Source: Saprospiraceae bacterium
GTDB lineage: Bacteria; Bacteroidota; Bacteroidia; Chitinophagales; Saprospiraceae
NCBI GenBank assembly: GCA_025055285.1
Contig: JANWXM010000001.1
Span: 124,001 to 188,000 of the forward strand
Reading direction: 5' to 3'
Length of the DNA: 64,000 bases
Shown: piece by piece, positions 34,543 through 43,936 of the stretch
Layout of the letters: every line of letters begins with the position of its first letter
Position numbering within the stretch: position 1 is the first letter of the stretch
Notes under the pieces: model-generated
Databases searched by the model: none
Told to the model about the DNA's origin: nothing
What the model saw: only the letters and a program-made list of their open reading frames with translations
Position numbers and translations under genes: made by a program

Positions 34543-37137
34543 ATGGTCTCGCCTCAGCCTGCTGCTATTTCTGCGCGTTCTCCTCGCCGTTGGTGGAGGC
34601 GCGTGTTAAAATGGGTTGGTCTCCCACTGCTGCTGTTTGTAGCGACCTTAATTGTGGTTGCCTTTGCATTTGAGGAGGAAATTACACGCCAGCTATTAGA
34701 GGTCGTAAAGCGTCAGTTGCGCACGGAACTGACCGTGGGCAAAGCTAGCCTCTCACTACTTCGTCGCTTTCCCGAAGCTGCCGTCACTCTAGAAGATATT
34801 CGGCTCAAAGATGCTTTTGGGCGCCATTTGCTCCAAGTGCGAGAGACGTCGTTTCGATTTCAGCTGTTTAGCCTTTTTAGTAAGCGCATCGAGGTGAAGA
34901 AAATCGTAATTAGTAACGGTTCAGTAAGTGTGCGCATTGACAAAAAAGGCCGAGCGAATTACGACATTTTTAAGGAAAGTGGTGCTTCAGCTACCTCAGA
35001 CAACAACCTGCACTTGGCCATAGAGCAAGCCGTGTTGAAAAATCTGCTCATCACTTACGAAAATGCGCCTCTCGAGCAGGTGGCCAGCCTGCATCTAAGG
35101 GATGCGGGTCTAGGAGGCAACTTTTCGGCACAGCAGTTCACTCTTTCTTCACAGGCTGACATGACTGTTGCGCGATTGCAGATAGGCAACCGTCGCTATC
35201 TTGTGGGCAAACCGCTTCGGTACAATGCAGTGCTGGCCGTAGATTTGCCAAAAGGGCTATATGATCTTCAACATGTCGAGTGGGTAATGGGGGGTAATGC
35301 CTTTGACGTATCGGGTTTTGTGTCGGATAAGGGCGAATATGCTGACGTTAACCTACACATAAAAAGTCGAGAGAGCGACATATCGTCGGTTGTCGCCTTA
35401 CTGCCAGAGCCGTATAGTCACTACTTTGGCGACTTCGAGAGCAGTGGAGTATTTTCTTTTTCTGGGTATGTACGCGGTAGGGCTAGCAAAACCCAAACAC
35501 CTAGCATAGGTGCAGAGGCTATTTTGCGCAATGGGATGGTTTCTTCGGAAAAACTCCAGAGCCCTCTTCAGAATGTGTCGTTTCGAGCGACGTACAGTGC
35601 ATCGCCTTCGGGAGGAGGAATATTTGAGATTGCTGACTTCCGCGCTAGTTTTGGCGGAGAACCGCTAAATTTTCAATTGAAGATAACAGAGCTGGACGAC
35701 CCGAGGGTAGATTTTCGCCTGCAGGGAGCTTTGCCGCTAAAAGCGGCTTATGGCCTTATAAACGACTCTCGCATTAGCAGTGGCGATGGTCTCGTACGCA
35801 TTCCAAATTTAACGGTTCAAGGGCGGTACGCCGATATGAGGAGCATGCAAACTGTTTCGCGCGTATTTGCCGACGCAGAAGTGCAATTCGAAGACGCCAA
35901 GTTGATATACAACTCCGCCCTAATTCACTTACCAACGGGGCGCATAACACTGCAAAACAACTTGTTGCGCGCTGATAGTGTGAGAATTCAACTAGAGCGA
36001 AGTGATCTCTTACTTCACGGCTATGCGCAAAACGTGTTGCCTGTGCTTTTCTCTGACTCTCTAAATACTCAGCACGCTTTATTAACCTTTCATACGCGTC
36101 TACAGGGGCATTTTCTCGATGTAGGTCAGCTCTTCGATCTTTTTGCTGTGTCCGAAGAAGAAGTGTCTTCTGGCGATCAGGCGGTTTTGGATTCTCTTCG
36201 AATGAACGCTAATCAGCAGCGCCAGCGTGTCACTGAGCGGCTAAAGGGCATCTTCGAAATTGGCTTCGAAGCTTTTGAGTACCGTAAAATTCGGGGGCAA
36301 CAGTTCAATGGGCTATTGGCGTTTGACCGGGGTAAACTCCATTTTCGCATAGATGTACGCGCGATGCAGGGCAGCGCTCAAGTAGGAGGCTCAGCATATT
36401 TTGCTCCTCGGCCCTTTGTCAAGATGCGCGTTGTGCTTCAGGCAGTAGACCTTCGGACGCTGATGGAACAATGCGACAATTTTGATCAGTCGGTTATTAC
36501 TCATGAGAATCTTCGCGGAACGCTCTCGGGCCGCGTGGTTGCTCATGCCTTCTGGGATGAGAGCAATCATTTCCTTTCAGACCAATTGCGCGTGTTGGCC
36601 GATGTGCAAGCAACTCATGGCGAGTTGGTAGGCGTAAAGATGTTCGAAGATTTCTCTTCCTTTATTCACATCGAAGATTTAAGACGCGTTCGATTTGCTG
36701 ACTTACAGAACTATTTGGAAATCAGGAACCGCACCTTATATCTACCCGTCATGCTTATTCGAAGCAATGCTTTGAATTTGACGCTGTCAGGTGTGCATAC
36801 GTTTGACAACCAGATTGATTATCGCCTTAAAGTGAATGCTGGGCAGGTGGTGCTCAATCGCATCAAGCGGCACGACCCAGACCTAGAACCTTTACCTGCT
36901 CGAGACGGGTGGTTCAACATCTTTTATACCATTCGCGGCACCGTAGATAAATACGACATGAAGCGCGGCAAGAGAGAAGTCGTACGCGAGTTTGAACGCA
37001 GCGAGGCGCTTAAAAAGAGCATTGCCCAGCGCTTAGAGGAGGAATTCCGCGGGGTGGAGGATCAACCTGAGTTATCAGTGCCGGCTACGCCTGAGGAAGA
37101 ACGAGCACGTCCTGGCGCAGTGCCAGTGGTTCAGTGA
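34543..37137 (+). CDS. AsmA-like envelope protein
   Basis: 864 residues. An Arg-rich N-terminus (SPRRWWRRVLKWV) precedes one membrane helix (about 24-46), then the AsmA N-block LTVGKASLSLLRRFPEAAVTLEDIRLKD. The rest is a long repetitive beta structure ending with VDYR-like motifs (IDYRLKVNAGQVVLN) and a charged Pro-rich tail. AsmA-family proteins form hydrophobic grooves bridging inner and outer membranes and are linked to phospholipid transport. Its stop overlaps that of riboflavin synthase by 7 bases, in convergent orientation. Confidence 0.87.
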   Translation: MVSPQPAAISARSPRRWWRRVLKWVGLPLLLFVATLIVVAFAFEEEITRQLLEVVKRQLRTELTVGKASLSLLRRFPEAAVTLEDIRLKDAFGRHLLQVRETSFRFQLFSLFSKRIEVKKIVISNGSVSVRIDKKGRANYDIFKESGASATSDNNLHLAIEQAVLKNLLITYENAPLEQVASLHLRDAGLGGNFSAQQFTLSSQADMTVARLQIGNRRYLVGKPLRYNAVLAVDLPKGLYDLQHVEWVMGGNAFDVSGFVSDKGEYADVNLHIKSRESDISSVVALLPEPYSHYFGDFESSGVFSFSGYVRGRASKTQTPSIGAEAILRNGMVSSEKLQSPLQNVSFRATYSASPSGGGIFEIADFRASFGGEPLNFQLKITELDDPRVDFRLQGALPLKAAYGLINDSRISSGDGLVRIPNLTVQGRYADMRSMQTVSRVFADAEVQFEDAKLIYNSALIHLPTGRITLQNNLLRADSVRIQLERSDLLLHGYAQNVLPVLFSDSLNTQHALLTFHTRLQGHFLDVGQLFDLFAVSEEEVSSGDQAVLDSLRMNANQQRQRVTERLKGIFEIGFEAFEYRKIRGQQFNGLLAFDRGKLHFRIDVRAMQGSAQVGGSAYFAPRPFVKMRVVLQAVDLRTLMEQCDNFDQSVITHENLRGTLSGRVVAHAFWDESNHFLSDQLRVLADVQATHGELVGVKMFEDFSSFIHIEDLRRVRFADLQNYLEIRNRTLYLPVMLIRSNALNLTLSGVHTFDNQIDYRLKVNAGQVVLNRIKRHDPDLEPLPARDGWFNIFYTIRGTVDKYDMKRGKREVVREFERSEALKKSIAQRLEEEFRGVEDQPELSVPATPEEERARPGAVPVVQ

Positions 37138-37739
37138 GATGTTTGGATTTGCCCGTAAAGCATCAAGTAGCGCGCTACGTATTTGCCTAGAATGTCGAAT
37201 TCGACATTTACGCGGTCGCCTATCCGAAGTTGAGACAAATTAGTGTGAGCCCACGTGTATGGGATGATGGCTACGGAGAAGAGATCCTCTTTCGGTTCTA
37301 CTACAGTGAGGCTTACACCGTTGAGGCAGATAGAGCCCTTGTCTACGAGAATGCGCTCACCATTAGGGCGGTATCGAAAAGTAAGGCGCCATGAACCCTC
37401 GCGCGGCTCTATATCAGTGCAGATAGCGACATCGTCTACGTGTCCTTGCACGAGGTGTCCGTCTAAACGACCGCCCCAAGACAAGCTGCGCTCTAAGTTC
37501 ACTTTGCGGCCGGGTTGCCACTCGCCTAACGTCGTGCGCCGCAGGGTTTCCTCCACTGCAGTCACCACATGACACCCCTCGCCAACGCCTACAATCGTTA
37601 GGCAAGCTCCGTCGTGGCAAACGCTTTGATCTATGTGCAAAGCATCGCTAATAGGGCTGCGCAACGTAAAGTGGATGTTTGATCCCTCGCGCTCAACGCG
37701 CTCAACTAAGCCAAGTGCCTCTACTATACCTGTGAACAT
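37131..37739 (-). CDS. ribE: Riboflavin synthase alpha chain
   Basis: I start at the ATG at 37739, giving MFTGIVEALG, the invariant N-terminus of the enzyme; the in-frame ATG at 37880 would add 47 unrelated residues. 202 residues in two lumazine-binding repeats: the first with CHDGACLTIV and SLSWGGRLDGHLVQGHVD, the second with ILVDKGSICLNGVSLTVVE. It converts two 6,7-dimethyl-8-ribityllumazine to riboflavin. Other rib genes are not here and I see no FMN riboswitch upstream. Convergent with, and 7 bases overlapping, the AsmA-like gene. Confidence 0.96.
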   Translation of the reverse strand: MFTGIVEALGLVERVEREGSNIHFTLRSPISDALHIDQSVCHDGACLTIVGVGEGCHVVTAVEETLRRTTLGEWQPGRKVNLERSLSWGGRLDGHLVQGHVDDVAICTDIEPREGSWRLTFRYRPNGERILVDKGSICLNGVSLTVVEPKEDLFSVAIIPYTWAHTNLSQLRIGDRVNVEFDILGKYVARYLMLYGQIQTSH

Positions 37740-37949
37740 GAGCAATCGCGCTTTTTTCGTCTTTGGTTGATTCAATATAACCGTAGGGCATAAAAAAAGA
37801 TTTGAATACCAGCTGAATGTCTTTGCTAACTTTCGGGCCACTATGGGCCTCTGCTCTTTAAGAGCATCAGGTCTAGCCAATGAAAAGATTAACTTTTTAC
37901 CAAAAATTTGTCATTCATCCGATAATTGCGCATTAAACCATTTTTTGCT

Positions 37950-38717
37950 ATGCAGAAACGGACTTTTTTGAAAACTTCCCTCTGGCTAGCAGCAGGAGCG
38001 GTTCTTTCTCCATTGCTTCAAGCTTGCGACTCGACCAAAAAAATGAAAAGCAACAGAACGACCGTTATCCCGCCGCCCAAACTGCGCCGCACTGAACCAT
38101 TTACCCTGCCTCCTTTGCCTTATCCCTCGGACGCGCTAGAACCCTATATTGATAGGCAAACGATGGAAATCCATCACGGTAAACATCACGGTGGCTATGT
38201 CAATAACCTCAATGAAGCAGTGGTAGGTACGGTGTACGCTGATTATGAGTTGGACGACATTTTGGCGCGCATCACGACGGCCGATGCCGATCGCAAGATT
38301 CGCAACAATGCCGGTGGCCACTGGAACCACACCTTCTTTTGGCAGATCATGAAACCCGGTGGTGCACCCTTGCCCGAAGGGCCCTTTATTGCAGCAATTA
38401 ACAATACGTTTGGGTCATTTGAGCAATTTAAGGCAGCTTTTTCCGAGGCAGCAAAGAGTATTTTCGGCTCTGGCTGGGCCTGGCTGTGTGTAGGAAGGGA
38501 TAAAAGTTTGTTTATCACGACAACGCCAAACCAAGACAATCCGCTCATGATGCAGATTGTGCCCAAGGTTGGAACACCCGTGTTCGGAATAGACGTTTGG
38601 GAACATGCTTATTACTTGAGGTATCAAAATCGGCGCGCTGACTACATCAATGCCTTTTTCAACGTAGTTGACTGGGTAGAGGTAGCCCTTCGGTACAATC
38701 GCGCTATGGTCGGCTAA
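37950..38717 (+). CDS. sod: Exported Fe/Mn superoxide dismutase lipoprotein
   Basis: The ATG at 37950 gives MQKRTFLKTSLWLAAGAVL ending in the lipobox LLQAC, so the enzyme is exported and probably lipid-anchored; the ATG at 37926 is less fitting. The KRTFLK stretch hints at Tat export of a folded, metal-loaded enzyme, but lacks a true RR pair. The 255-residue protein has all four metal ligands: His in MEIHHGKHH, His in GGHWNHTFF, and Asp and His in DVWEHAYYL. GSGWAWL and NNAGGHWNH are the usual core. It removes superoxide outside the cytosol. Metal preference is not certain. Confidence 0.92.
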   Translation: MQKRTFLKTSLWLAAGAVLSPLLQACDSTKKMKSNRTTVIPPPKLRRTEPFTLPPLPYPSDALEPYIDRQTMEIHHGKHHGGYVNNLNEAVVGTVYADYELDDILARITTADADRKIRNNAGGHWNHTFFWQIMKPGGAPLPEGPFIAAINNTFGSFEQFKAAFSEAAKSIFGSGWAWLCVGRDKSLFITTTPNQDNPLMMQIVPKVGTPVFGIDVWEHAYYLRYQNRRADYINAFFNVVDWVEVALRYNRAMVG

Positions 38718-38928
38718 GGCCGTTCTTGGTTGGCTCAGACAAATCCAGTGCTGGCCGTTCTCAGCGATTCCGCTGCTATCAAAGGGAATTTACTTGCGTT
38801 CTATCTAGATTGGATTGACAAACTCTCCTCATATTTTTATACTGAGGAAGATATCCTCTAGCATGGGTCGACATCTTGAAGCATCAACGTGCACCTTCGC
38901 TTTACGGGTTCGGCCTTGTAGTCGAGAG

Positions 38929-39300
38929 TTATCTTGCCTTTGCCAAGGATTCAGGAGAAACCCATACTCGCCCGCGATAGCCTGTTAGTGCGCCAAAGCC
39001 ACCAAGGAGGCCACCCATGAGGGCAGTGAGGCCAAGTATTCCCCAGCGGGATACTCCTCCAAAAAGTGCACCTATGCGCTGGGCGAGAAGGCCGTCGTTT
39101 TCCAAGTCGCGCACAAAGGCAAACAAGAACCAAAGCAGCAATCCACCCGCGAAGCCTCCCCAGAAACTTTGGTTGTTGCTCTTGGCCCGAAACCAACCAG
39201 CTAAGGCTCCTGCCACTGCCGTGCTCCACCACGGCATTCCTACCGCTGCCAGCAGCCCAATACCAAAAGTTATTAGACCGACAATTGTTAAATTTTTCAC
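38929..39300 (-). CDS. Small hypothetical membrane protein
   Basis: 123 residues starting at a GTG (39300) that overlaps the stop of the upstream acylase gene (GTGA), a sign of translational coupling. It has three or four hydrophobic segments rich in Gly (TIVGLITFGIGLLAAVG, GGFAGGLLLWFLFAFV, WGILGLTALMGGLLGGFGAL), with a positively charged loop. No family recognised. Its linkage suggests a role near the acylase-like protein or simple read-through expression. Confidence 0.7.
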   Translation of the reverse strand: MKNLTIVGLITFGIGLLAAVGMPWWSTAVAGALAGWFRAKSNNQSFWGGFAGGLLLWFLFAFVRDLENDGLLAQRIGALFGGVSRWGILGLTALMGGLLGGFGALTGYRGRVWVSPESLAKAR

Positions 39301-41735
39301 TGCGGCAACAAGATTTGATGAGCAAATAAACGGTTAGCAGGGAGATCCTCCAGTACTTTTGGGAATAGGAGGTCGTAATAGTGCCCTTGAGCCCAGGCAT
39401 CGAGAAAATTATCGTAGAAGTGACTACCGGGGTTCCCGGATTGTCCGCCGGGATAGACACCGCGAGCGCGTACTTGATCAGGGCCGAGCTCTACGATGAC
39501 GCGCCAAGATGGGCCATGTGTGCGCGACAAAGCATTAAGTGCTGTACTATGACCGCCTACTTCTACGTGTCGGCTAAAAGCTTCTATTTGAGCCAAATGT
39601 CGAATGATGACGGGGCGGAATTTCCCCCAGTTAGTACGCTGAGAAGGTCTTGTTTTGAAAAAACGCTGCATACACAGGAAGGCCTCAGTCACTATATCGC
39701 TTGCTGTTTCTCGTTGCGGCGTGCTTATGCGGTCGAAAAAGGGATCTGTAGGGGCCTTTTCAAGGAGTTCGATGAAGCGCCAACGCTCAGGCAATAGGAG
39801 GCGTTGCTTTTGTCCGGAGGAGTCCATCATTTCATCCCAAGTAAGTGCGTAGCAGGTATCGAACCACACTTCGTAGAGAGGAGCAATAGTAGAGGCGCTT
39901 TCATATCGGTAGTCCCAATGCTTTAGTTCAGTAACCCATTGTTTGCCTTGAGCATCTAGGCGATGTTGGTCGAGTAGGCGGAGCATAATAGGCAGGGCGT
40001 CGGCGGCACGTTGGCTGAAATTATCCAGTTGGATACGGGCCATGCTATCGGCATTGGCTCGTTGCAATGTGCGCAAACGGTCGTATAGACGTCGGCCTCG
40101 GTAATCGTCGAAATCGCGACTGGTGTAGTAGTAAGGATAAGAGGGTGGGGTAGAGTGCTGATTGGCTGAAAAGACAAAGGCTTGCTGTGGTGAGCGAAGC
40201 GCAGGTAAATGCTCGTCGGGAATAAAACCAGCCCAAGCGTTGGCGCTGCTGCTGCCCTCGAGAATGAAGCGGCCTTGCTCTCGATTTCGGGCTGGTAGCT
40301 TACCCTGGACAGTGATGGCGATGTCGCCTTGTCGAGAGGCGAAGGCGAAATTTTGAGCTGGAGCATGGTAATAAGCAATAGCCTTTCGGTAATCCTCGTA
40401 AGTCTTTGCGGCACATAGAAATAGAAAGGTGCGCATTTCGTTTGGGCTGGGTTCATCGTGGGTTACCCATCGGAAGGCGCAATCGCGCAGGGGATGGTCG
40501 GGTTGATTGTCGTAGGTTACAGGTCCCCACCGCGTATAGCGTACACTGTCGATTATGGTTTCTTGGCCGCGGACGGCAATCCTCTCTACGCGCCATGTTA
40601 TAGGGAATTCTTTCTCATCTATCTGATAGCGCGTGCGGGCTGAGTCTACCCAGCGGATGCGATACCAATCGGCTACGTCGTGGCCGGCATTCGTAACGGC
40701 CCATGCGATGTGTTCATTAAAGCCGATGATGATACCTGGGATGCCTTGAAGGGAGACGCCGTAACAATTCACTTCGGGCGTACATATGTGCAGTTGAAAC
40801 CAAATGGAAGGAAGCGAGAGGGTCAAGTGGGGGTCATTGCACAGCATGGGCGCACCACTTTGAGTTTTGGTGCCTGCCACAGCCCAATTATTAGAGCCCA
40901 AGAGAATGGGTTCTTTCTCTACAATGGGAAAAAAGCTAGAGCTTGAATGGCTCAAAGCAGGCTGATGATTTAGGTCCCGCTGAATGTTGCGCCATTGGCC
41001 TGTATCTGACACGATGGGTTTTTGTCGCGAATTCCATTCTGGGTAGAGATGGTCAAAGGTCTTACGCCCGAGTGTTTCTAAAGTAACAGTAGCTAGCAAG
41101 TCGTTTTCACCTCCGCAGAGAGTTTCGGCCATATTTTCCACGATGAGTGCCGTTTTTAACGGAGACCAAGGCTCAGGCTTATAGCCCAAGAGCTTGAATT
41201 CTAATGGATAATTAGCAGGCTTGAGTTGCTTTATCCAGGCATTTACACCTTCACAATAAGCTTCCAGCAAACGCATACCCTCCGGAGAGCGCCGCCAGCC
41301 GCGCAGTGCGTTTTCAGCGGCAAAAGGCAACCCTCGTCGACGTGCCAAGCGGTCTAACTCCAGTGCTCGTGTGCCAAACACTTCAGATAAACGGCCGGCG
41401 GCTCGGCGCGCCGTTAAGTCCATCTGCCAGAGGCGATGCTGAGCCGTGATGTAGCCCTGCGCACGCAAGGCATCTTCTAAGTGCTCTGCAAAGATGTGTG
41501 GCACCAGCATATCGTCATAGACGACCTCTACCTTGCCCCGCAAGCCAGTTAATTTGACCTCCCTGGGTATAGGTGGCCCTGTTGCGGGTTCAGCGTTTTG
41601 CCAAAAACCACTGAATGGATTGAAAAAGTCGCCAAGAGCAGGCAGATGTTGTTGGCCTAAGGGTATAGAGATGCTCAGTAGCCCGATATATCCACTAACA
41701 GCAGCCAGAGAAACAAAAAAGAAGAGTCCTCGCAT
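39297..41735 (-). CDS. Penicillin acylase family (Ntn-hydrolase) protein
   Basis: 812 residues with an N-terminal membrane or signal segment (residues 4-26). The alpha part has VVYDDMLVPHIFAEHLEDAL and AQHRLWQMDLTARRAAGRLSE in two motifs; the self-cleavage site is GSNNWAVAG with the nucleophile Ser281, followed by PMLCNDPHL, HIAWAVTNAGHD and, late, GQSGNPGSHFYDN. Maturation yields alpha and beta chains. Family members cleave amide bonds of penicillins, acyl-homoserine lactones or similar compounds in the periplasm; the substrate here is unknown. A one-mismatch -7 box (TACCTTCG) lies at 41740-41747. Confidence 0.9.
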   Translation of the reverse strand: MRGLFFFVSLAAVSGYIGLLSISIPLGQQHLPALGDFFNPFSGFWQNAEPATGPPIPREVKLTGLRGKVEVVYDDMLVPHIFAEHLEDALRAQGYITAQHRLWQMDLTARRAAGRLSEVFGTRALELDRLARRRGLPFAAENALRGWRRSPEGMRLLEAYCEGVNAWIKQLKPANYPLEFKLLGYKPEPWSPLKTALIVENMAETLCGGENDLLATVTLETLGRKTFDHLYPEWNSRQKPIVSDTGQWRNIQRDLNHQPALSHSSSSFFPIVEKEPILLGSNNWAVAGTKTQSGAPMLCNDPHLTLSLPSIWFQLHICTPEVNCYGVSLQGIPGIIIGFNEHIAWAVTNAGHDVADWYRIRWVDSARTRYQIDEKEFPITWRVERIAVRGQETIIDSVRYTRWGPVTYDNQPDHPLRDCAFRWVTHDEPSPNEMRTFLFLCAAKTYEDYRKAIAYYHAPAQNFAFASRQGDIAITVQGKLPARNREQGRFILEGSSSANAWAGFIPDEHLPALRSPQQAFVFSANQHSTPPSYPYYYTSRDFDDYRGRRLYDRLRTLQRANADSMARIQLDNFSQRAADALPIMLRLLDQHRLDAQGKQWVTELKHWDYRYESASTIAPLYEVWFDTCYALTWDEMMDSSGQKQRLLLPERWRFIELLEKAPTDPFFDRISTPQRETASDIVTEAFLCMQRFFKTRPSQRTNWGKFRPVIIRHLAQIEAFSRHVEVGGHSTALNALSRTHGPSWRVIVELGPDQVRARGVYPGGQSGNPGSHFYDNFLDAWAQGHYYDLLFPKVLEDLPANRLFAHQILLPQ

Positions 41736-41873
41736 GCCGCGAAGGTAGAGCAGACGCCGGAAAAGTGGATAGATGCCTCGTCGTCTCGCTCTTAAGATTT
41801 GCTGCGCGCAGTTGGTTCCTTTGCTCTCTGCATGCTACGTGAGTGAGTAGTATAGGGCAAAAGATGCTTCCTT

Positions 41874-42818
41874 CTAACGTTTGAAGCGGTCGTCTGTCAA
41901 GGCATGCAGGAAGGCCTCAAGGTCGCTTTTTTCTCTGTCGGTCAAATTAAGAGGGCGACTCAACAAGCTATCTCGACCAATACTGTTGGGCACAAAGCGG
42001 TCTGGATTGTCGTAGTAATCAATCACCTCGCGCAAAGTGCGGAATGCGCCATGGTGCATGTAGGGCGCTGATACGGCTACATTGCGCAGGCCAGGAACCT
42101 TGAAGCGACCAATATCGGCAGAGTCTCGAGTTATTGCAAAGCGGCCGGGGTCATTGAGGTCTTTCCCGTTAAACAACCCGATATTGCGAAATTCGTCGCC
42201 CGTGAAATCAGGGCCGAAATGACACTCAAAACATTTACCTTTTTCCATAAAGATAGTATGCCCACGTATAGCAGCTTCGCTCATAGCGCTCGTATCCCCG
42301 CGCATCCATCGGTCAAAAGGAGTATCTGCCGTTTCCAATGTTCGGACGAAGGCAGCCAATGCATCGGCTAAGGCGGTTGTGTCGGGTTGGCGGCCGTAGA
42401 TTTTTTGAAAGTAAGAAAGGTACTGAGCGTCTGCGCCTAAGCGTGCTATTGCTTCATCGAGTGGCAAAGCCATCTCCAAAGGATTTTCAATAGGGCGTAG
42501 TACTTGTTGCTCTAGGCTTGTCGCTCTTCCGTCCCAGAAGAAATGAGTTCGAGCAGCCATGTTAGTGATGGCAGGCGTATTGCGCGAGCCCTTCTGCCCG
42601 CCAACGCCCACACTGACAGCAGTAGTGTCTCCGAAGGCAAATGCTGGAATGTGGCACGATGCGCAGCTGATGCTGCGATCCGCCGATAGTCGTTTGTCTT
42701 CGAATAGAAGACGGCCTAATTCCTCAGGTGTAAGTTCGTGATGCTCCTTTAATTGAAAGGAAGATAGGCACAGAAGAACTCCACACCAAAGAAAGAAGAT
42801 GGCTTTTTTCATGCGCAT
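41874..42818 (-). CDS. Di-haem cytochrome c peroxidase
   Basis: 314 residues with an export signal (residues 3-21; ATG at 42812 is an equal start). Two haem sites are present: CASCH (C52, C55, H56) and CFECH (C196, C199, H200), in the usual spacing for the bacterial CcpA/MauG family. Family blocks follow: RNTPAITNMAA, FFWDGRATSLEQQ, GRFKVPGLRNVAVSAPYMHHGAF and LTDREKSDLEAFLHALT. It reduces periplasmic hydrogen peroxide using electrons from a cytochrome or copper protein. A larger relative lies at 52205. Confidence 0.93.
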   Translation of the reverse strand: MRMKKAIFFLWCGVLLCLSSFQLKEHHELTPEELGRLLFEDKRLSADRSISCASCHIPAFAFGDTTAVSVGVGGQKGSRNTPAITNMAARTHFFWDGRATSLEQQVLRPIENPLEMALPLDEAIARLGADAQYLSYFQKIYGRQPDTTALADALAAFVRTLETADTPFDRWMRGDTSAMSEAAIRGHTIFMEKGKCFECHFGPDFTGDEFRNIGLFNGKDLNDPGRFAITRDSADIGRFKVPGLRNVAVSAPYMHHGAFRTLREVIDYYDNPDRFVPNSIGRDSLLSRPLNLTDREKSDLEAFLHALTDDRFKR

Positions 42819-43088
42819 TGAAGTATTTACGATGCCTTTGAAGGAATACGTCCTCCTCGTTGCTCGTACTAGATTTATTCCCGTAACCCACGCAAAAGGA
42901 TCAAATCCCTTATTCTCCTATGCTAAGCGTAAAGGACTAAACCGTCAGGATAGCTCTTTGCGAAATATTGCCAAAATGCCCTCTAAGATTAGGAAAAAAT
43001 TCACAAAAAAGTTATCGAAAAGTTAATTCTATGCAATAATTTAGAATTTTATTTATATATTACCTTTATGGGTGCAAAGGTATGGAAT

Positions 43089-43919
43089 ATGAAGTACATC
43101 TATCTTCTAGTTTGGTTTAGTGCGAGTTTCTTGACTGCAGGATTAGCACAAGCCCAAGATCGCATCTTTTTGCGACAGGGTAGGGTCATCGAAGCTAGGA
43201 TATTAGAAATCACCTCCTCGACGGTTCGGTTTCAACGCGCTGATTACCCCGAAGGCCCTGTGTACGTATACGAAAGTTGCGATATCGATTACATTCATTT
43301 AGCAAATGGTTCAGTAGAGCGTTTTGCACCATGCCGCAAAGAAGCGAATCAAAACAGCCAACGGGAACCGAGCAGGGAATACAGAGCATTGCCGCCTGTT
43401 GTTGTAACGAGTCCGGGATGTATTTACTACCGAGGAGGTTGTTTTTTACTCAACGACCAATTCATATCTATGCGACTGGCGCGTGTTCACATACAAGAGC
43501 GCTGCCCAGATGCTCTGCCTACTTTTGACAAGGGGAGAGAGCTTTACACGACAGGTCAAGCGCTAACCTGGAGCGGTCTTTTTGTTAGCACGGGTGGATT
43601 GTGCTTGGCCTTGATAAGAATGCTTGATAGGGACATTGAATGGAGTAGCCTTAATTCATTCGCCGGTAGTAGCAGTAATACCGATACTTCAGGAAAGAGT
43701 TCCGCTGGTGGGTGGCTTCTTTTTGCCGGAGGAACGGTAGCATTGGTTGCCGGAATCGTCAATATAGCCAGGTCTACAGATTTCTTTGAGTTGGCTGCCT
43801 ATCAATGCACCAAGCAGTTGAGCAATCGAGAGGAGATACCGTCTCTTCAAGAAGAACCCAAGTGGAGCGTATCGTTCAAGCCAGTGGGACTAGGTGCCGG
43901 TATGGTAGTGAGGTTCTAG
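43089..43919 (+). CDS. Hypothetical exported protein
   Basis: I start at the ATG at 43089, which gives a clean signal peptide (MKYIYLLVWF to AQAQD); the ATG at 43068 adds seven residues. The 276-residue protein begins with a short beta-rich module (IFLRQGRVIEARILEITSS, then FQRADYPEGPVYVY and IDYIHLANGS) that is common at the N-terminus of exported Bacteroidota proteins. Then come a Cys-containing region and two hydrophobic segments (LTWSGLFVSTGGLCLALI; WLLFAGGTVALVAGIVNI). No function assigned. Likely envelope-associated. Confidence 0.75.
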   Translation: MKYIYLLVWFSASFLTAGLAQAQDRIFLRQGRVIEARILEITSSTVRFQRADYPEGPVYVYESCDIDYIHLANGSVERFAPCRKEANQNSQREPSREYRALPPVVVTSPGCIYYRGGCFLLNDQFISMRLARVHIQERCPDALPTFDKGRELYTTGQALTWSGLFVSTGGLCLALIRMLDRDIEWSSLNSFAGSSSNTDTSGKSSAGGWLLFAGGTVALVAGIVNIARSTDFFELAAYQCTKQLSNREEIPSLQEEPKWSVSFKPVGLGAGMVVRF

Positions 43920-43936
43920 GTTAGGAAGTTCCCATA

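Noticed and set aside
37740-37880. N-terminal extension of riboflavin synthase
   Set aside because: MFTGIVE is the invariant start of the enzyme; the 47 residues before it are unrelated to the family.
41740-41747. TACCTTCG before the acylase gene as a promoter
   Set aside because: One mismatch in the key TTTG part and only 5 bases from the ATG, so too weak to list as a feature.
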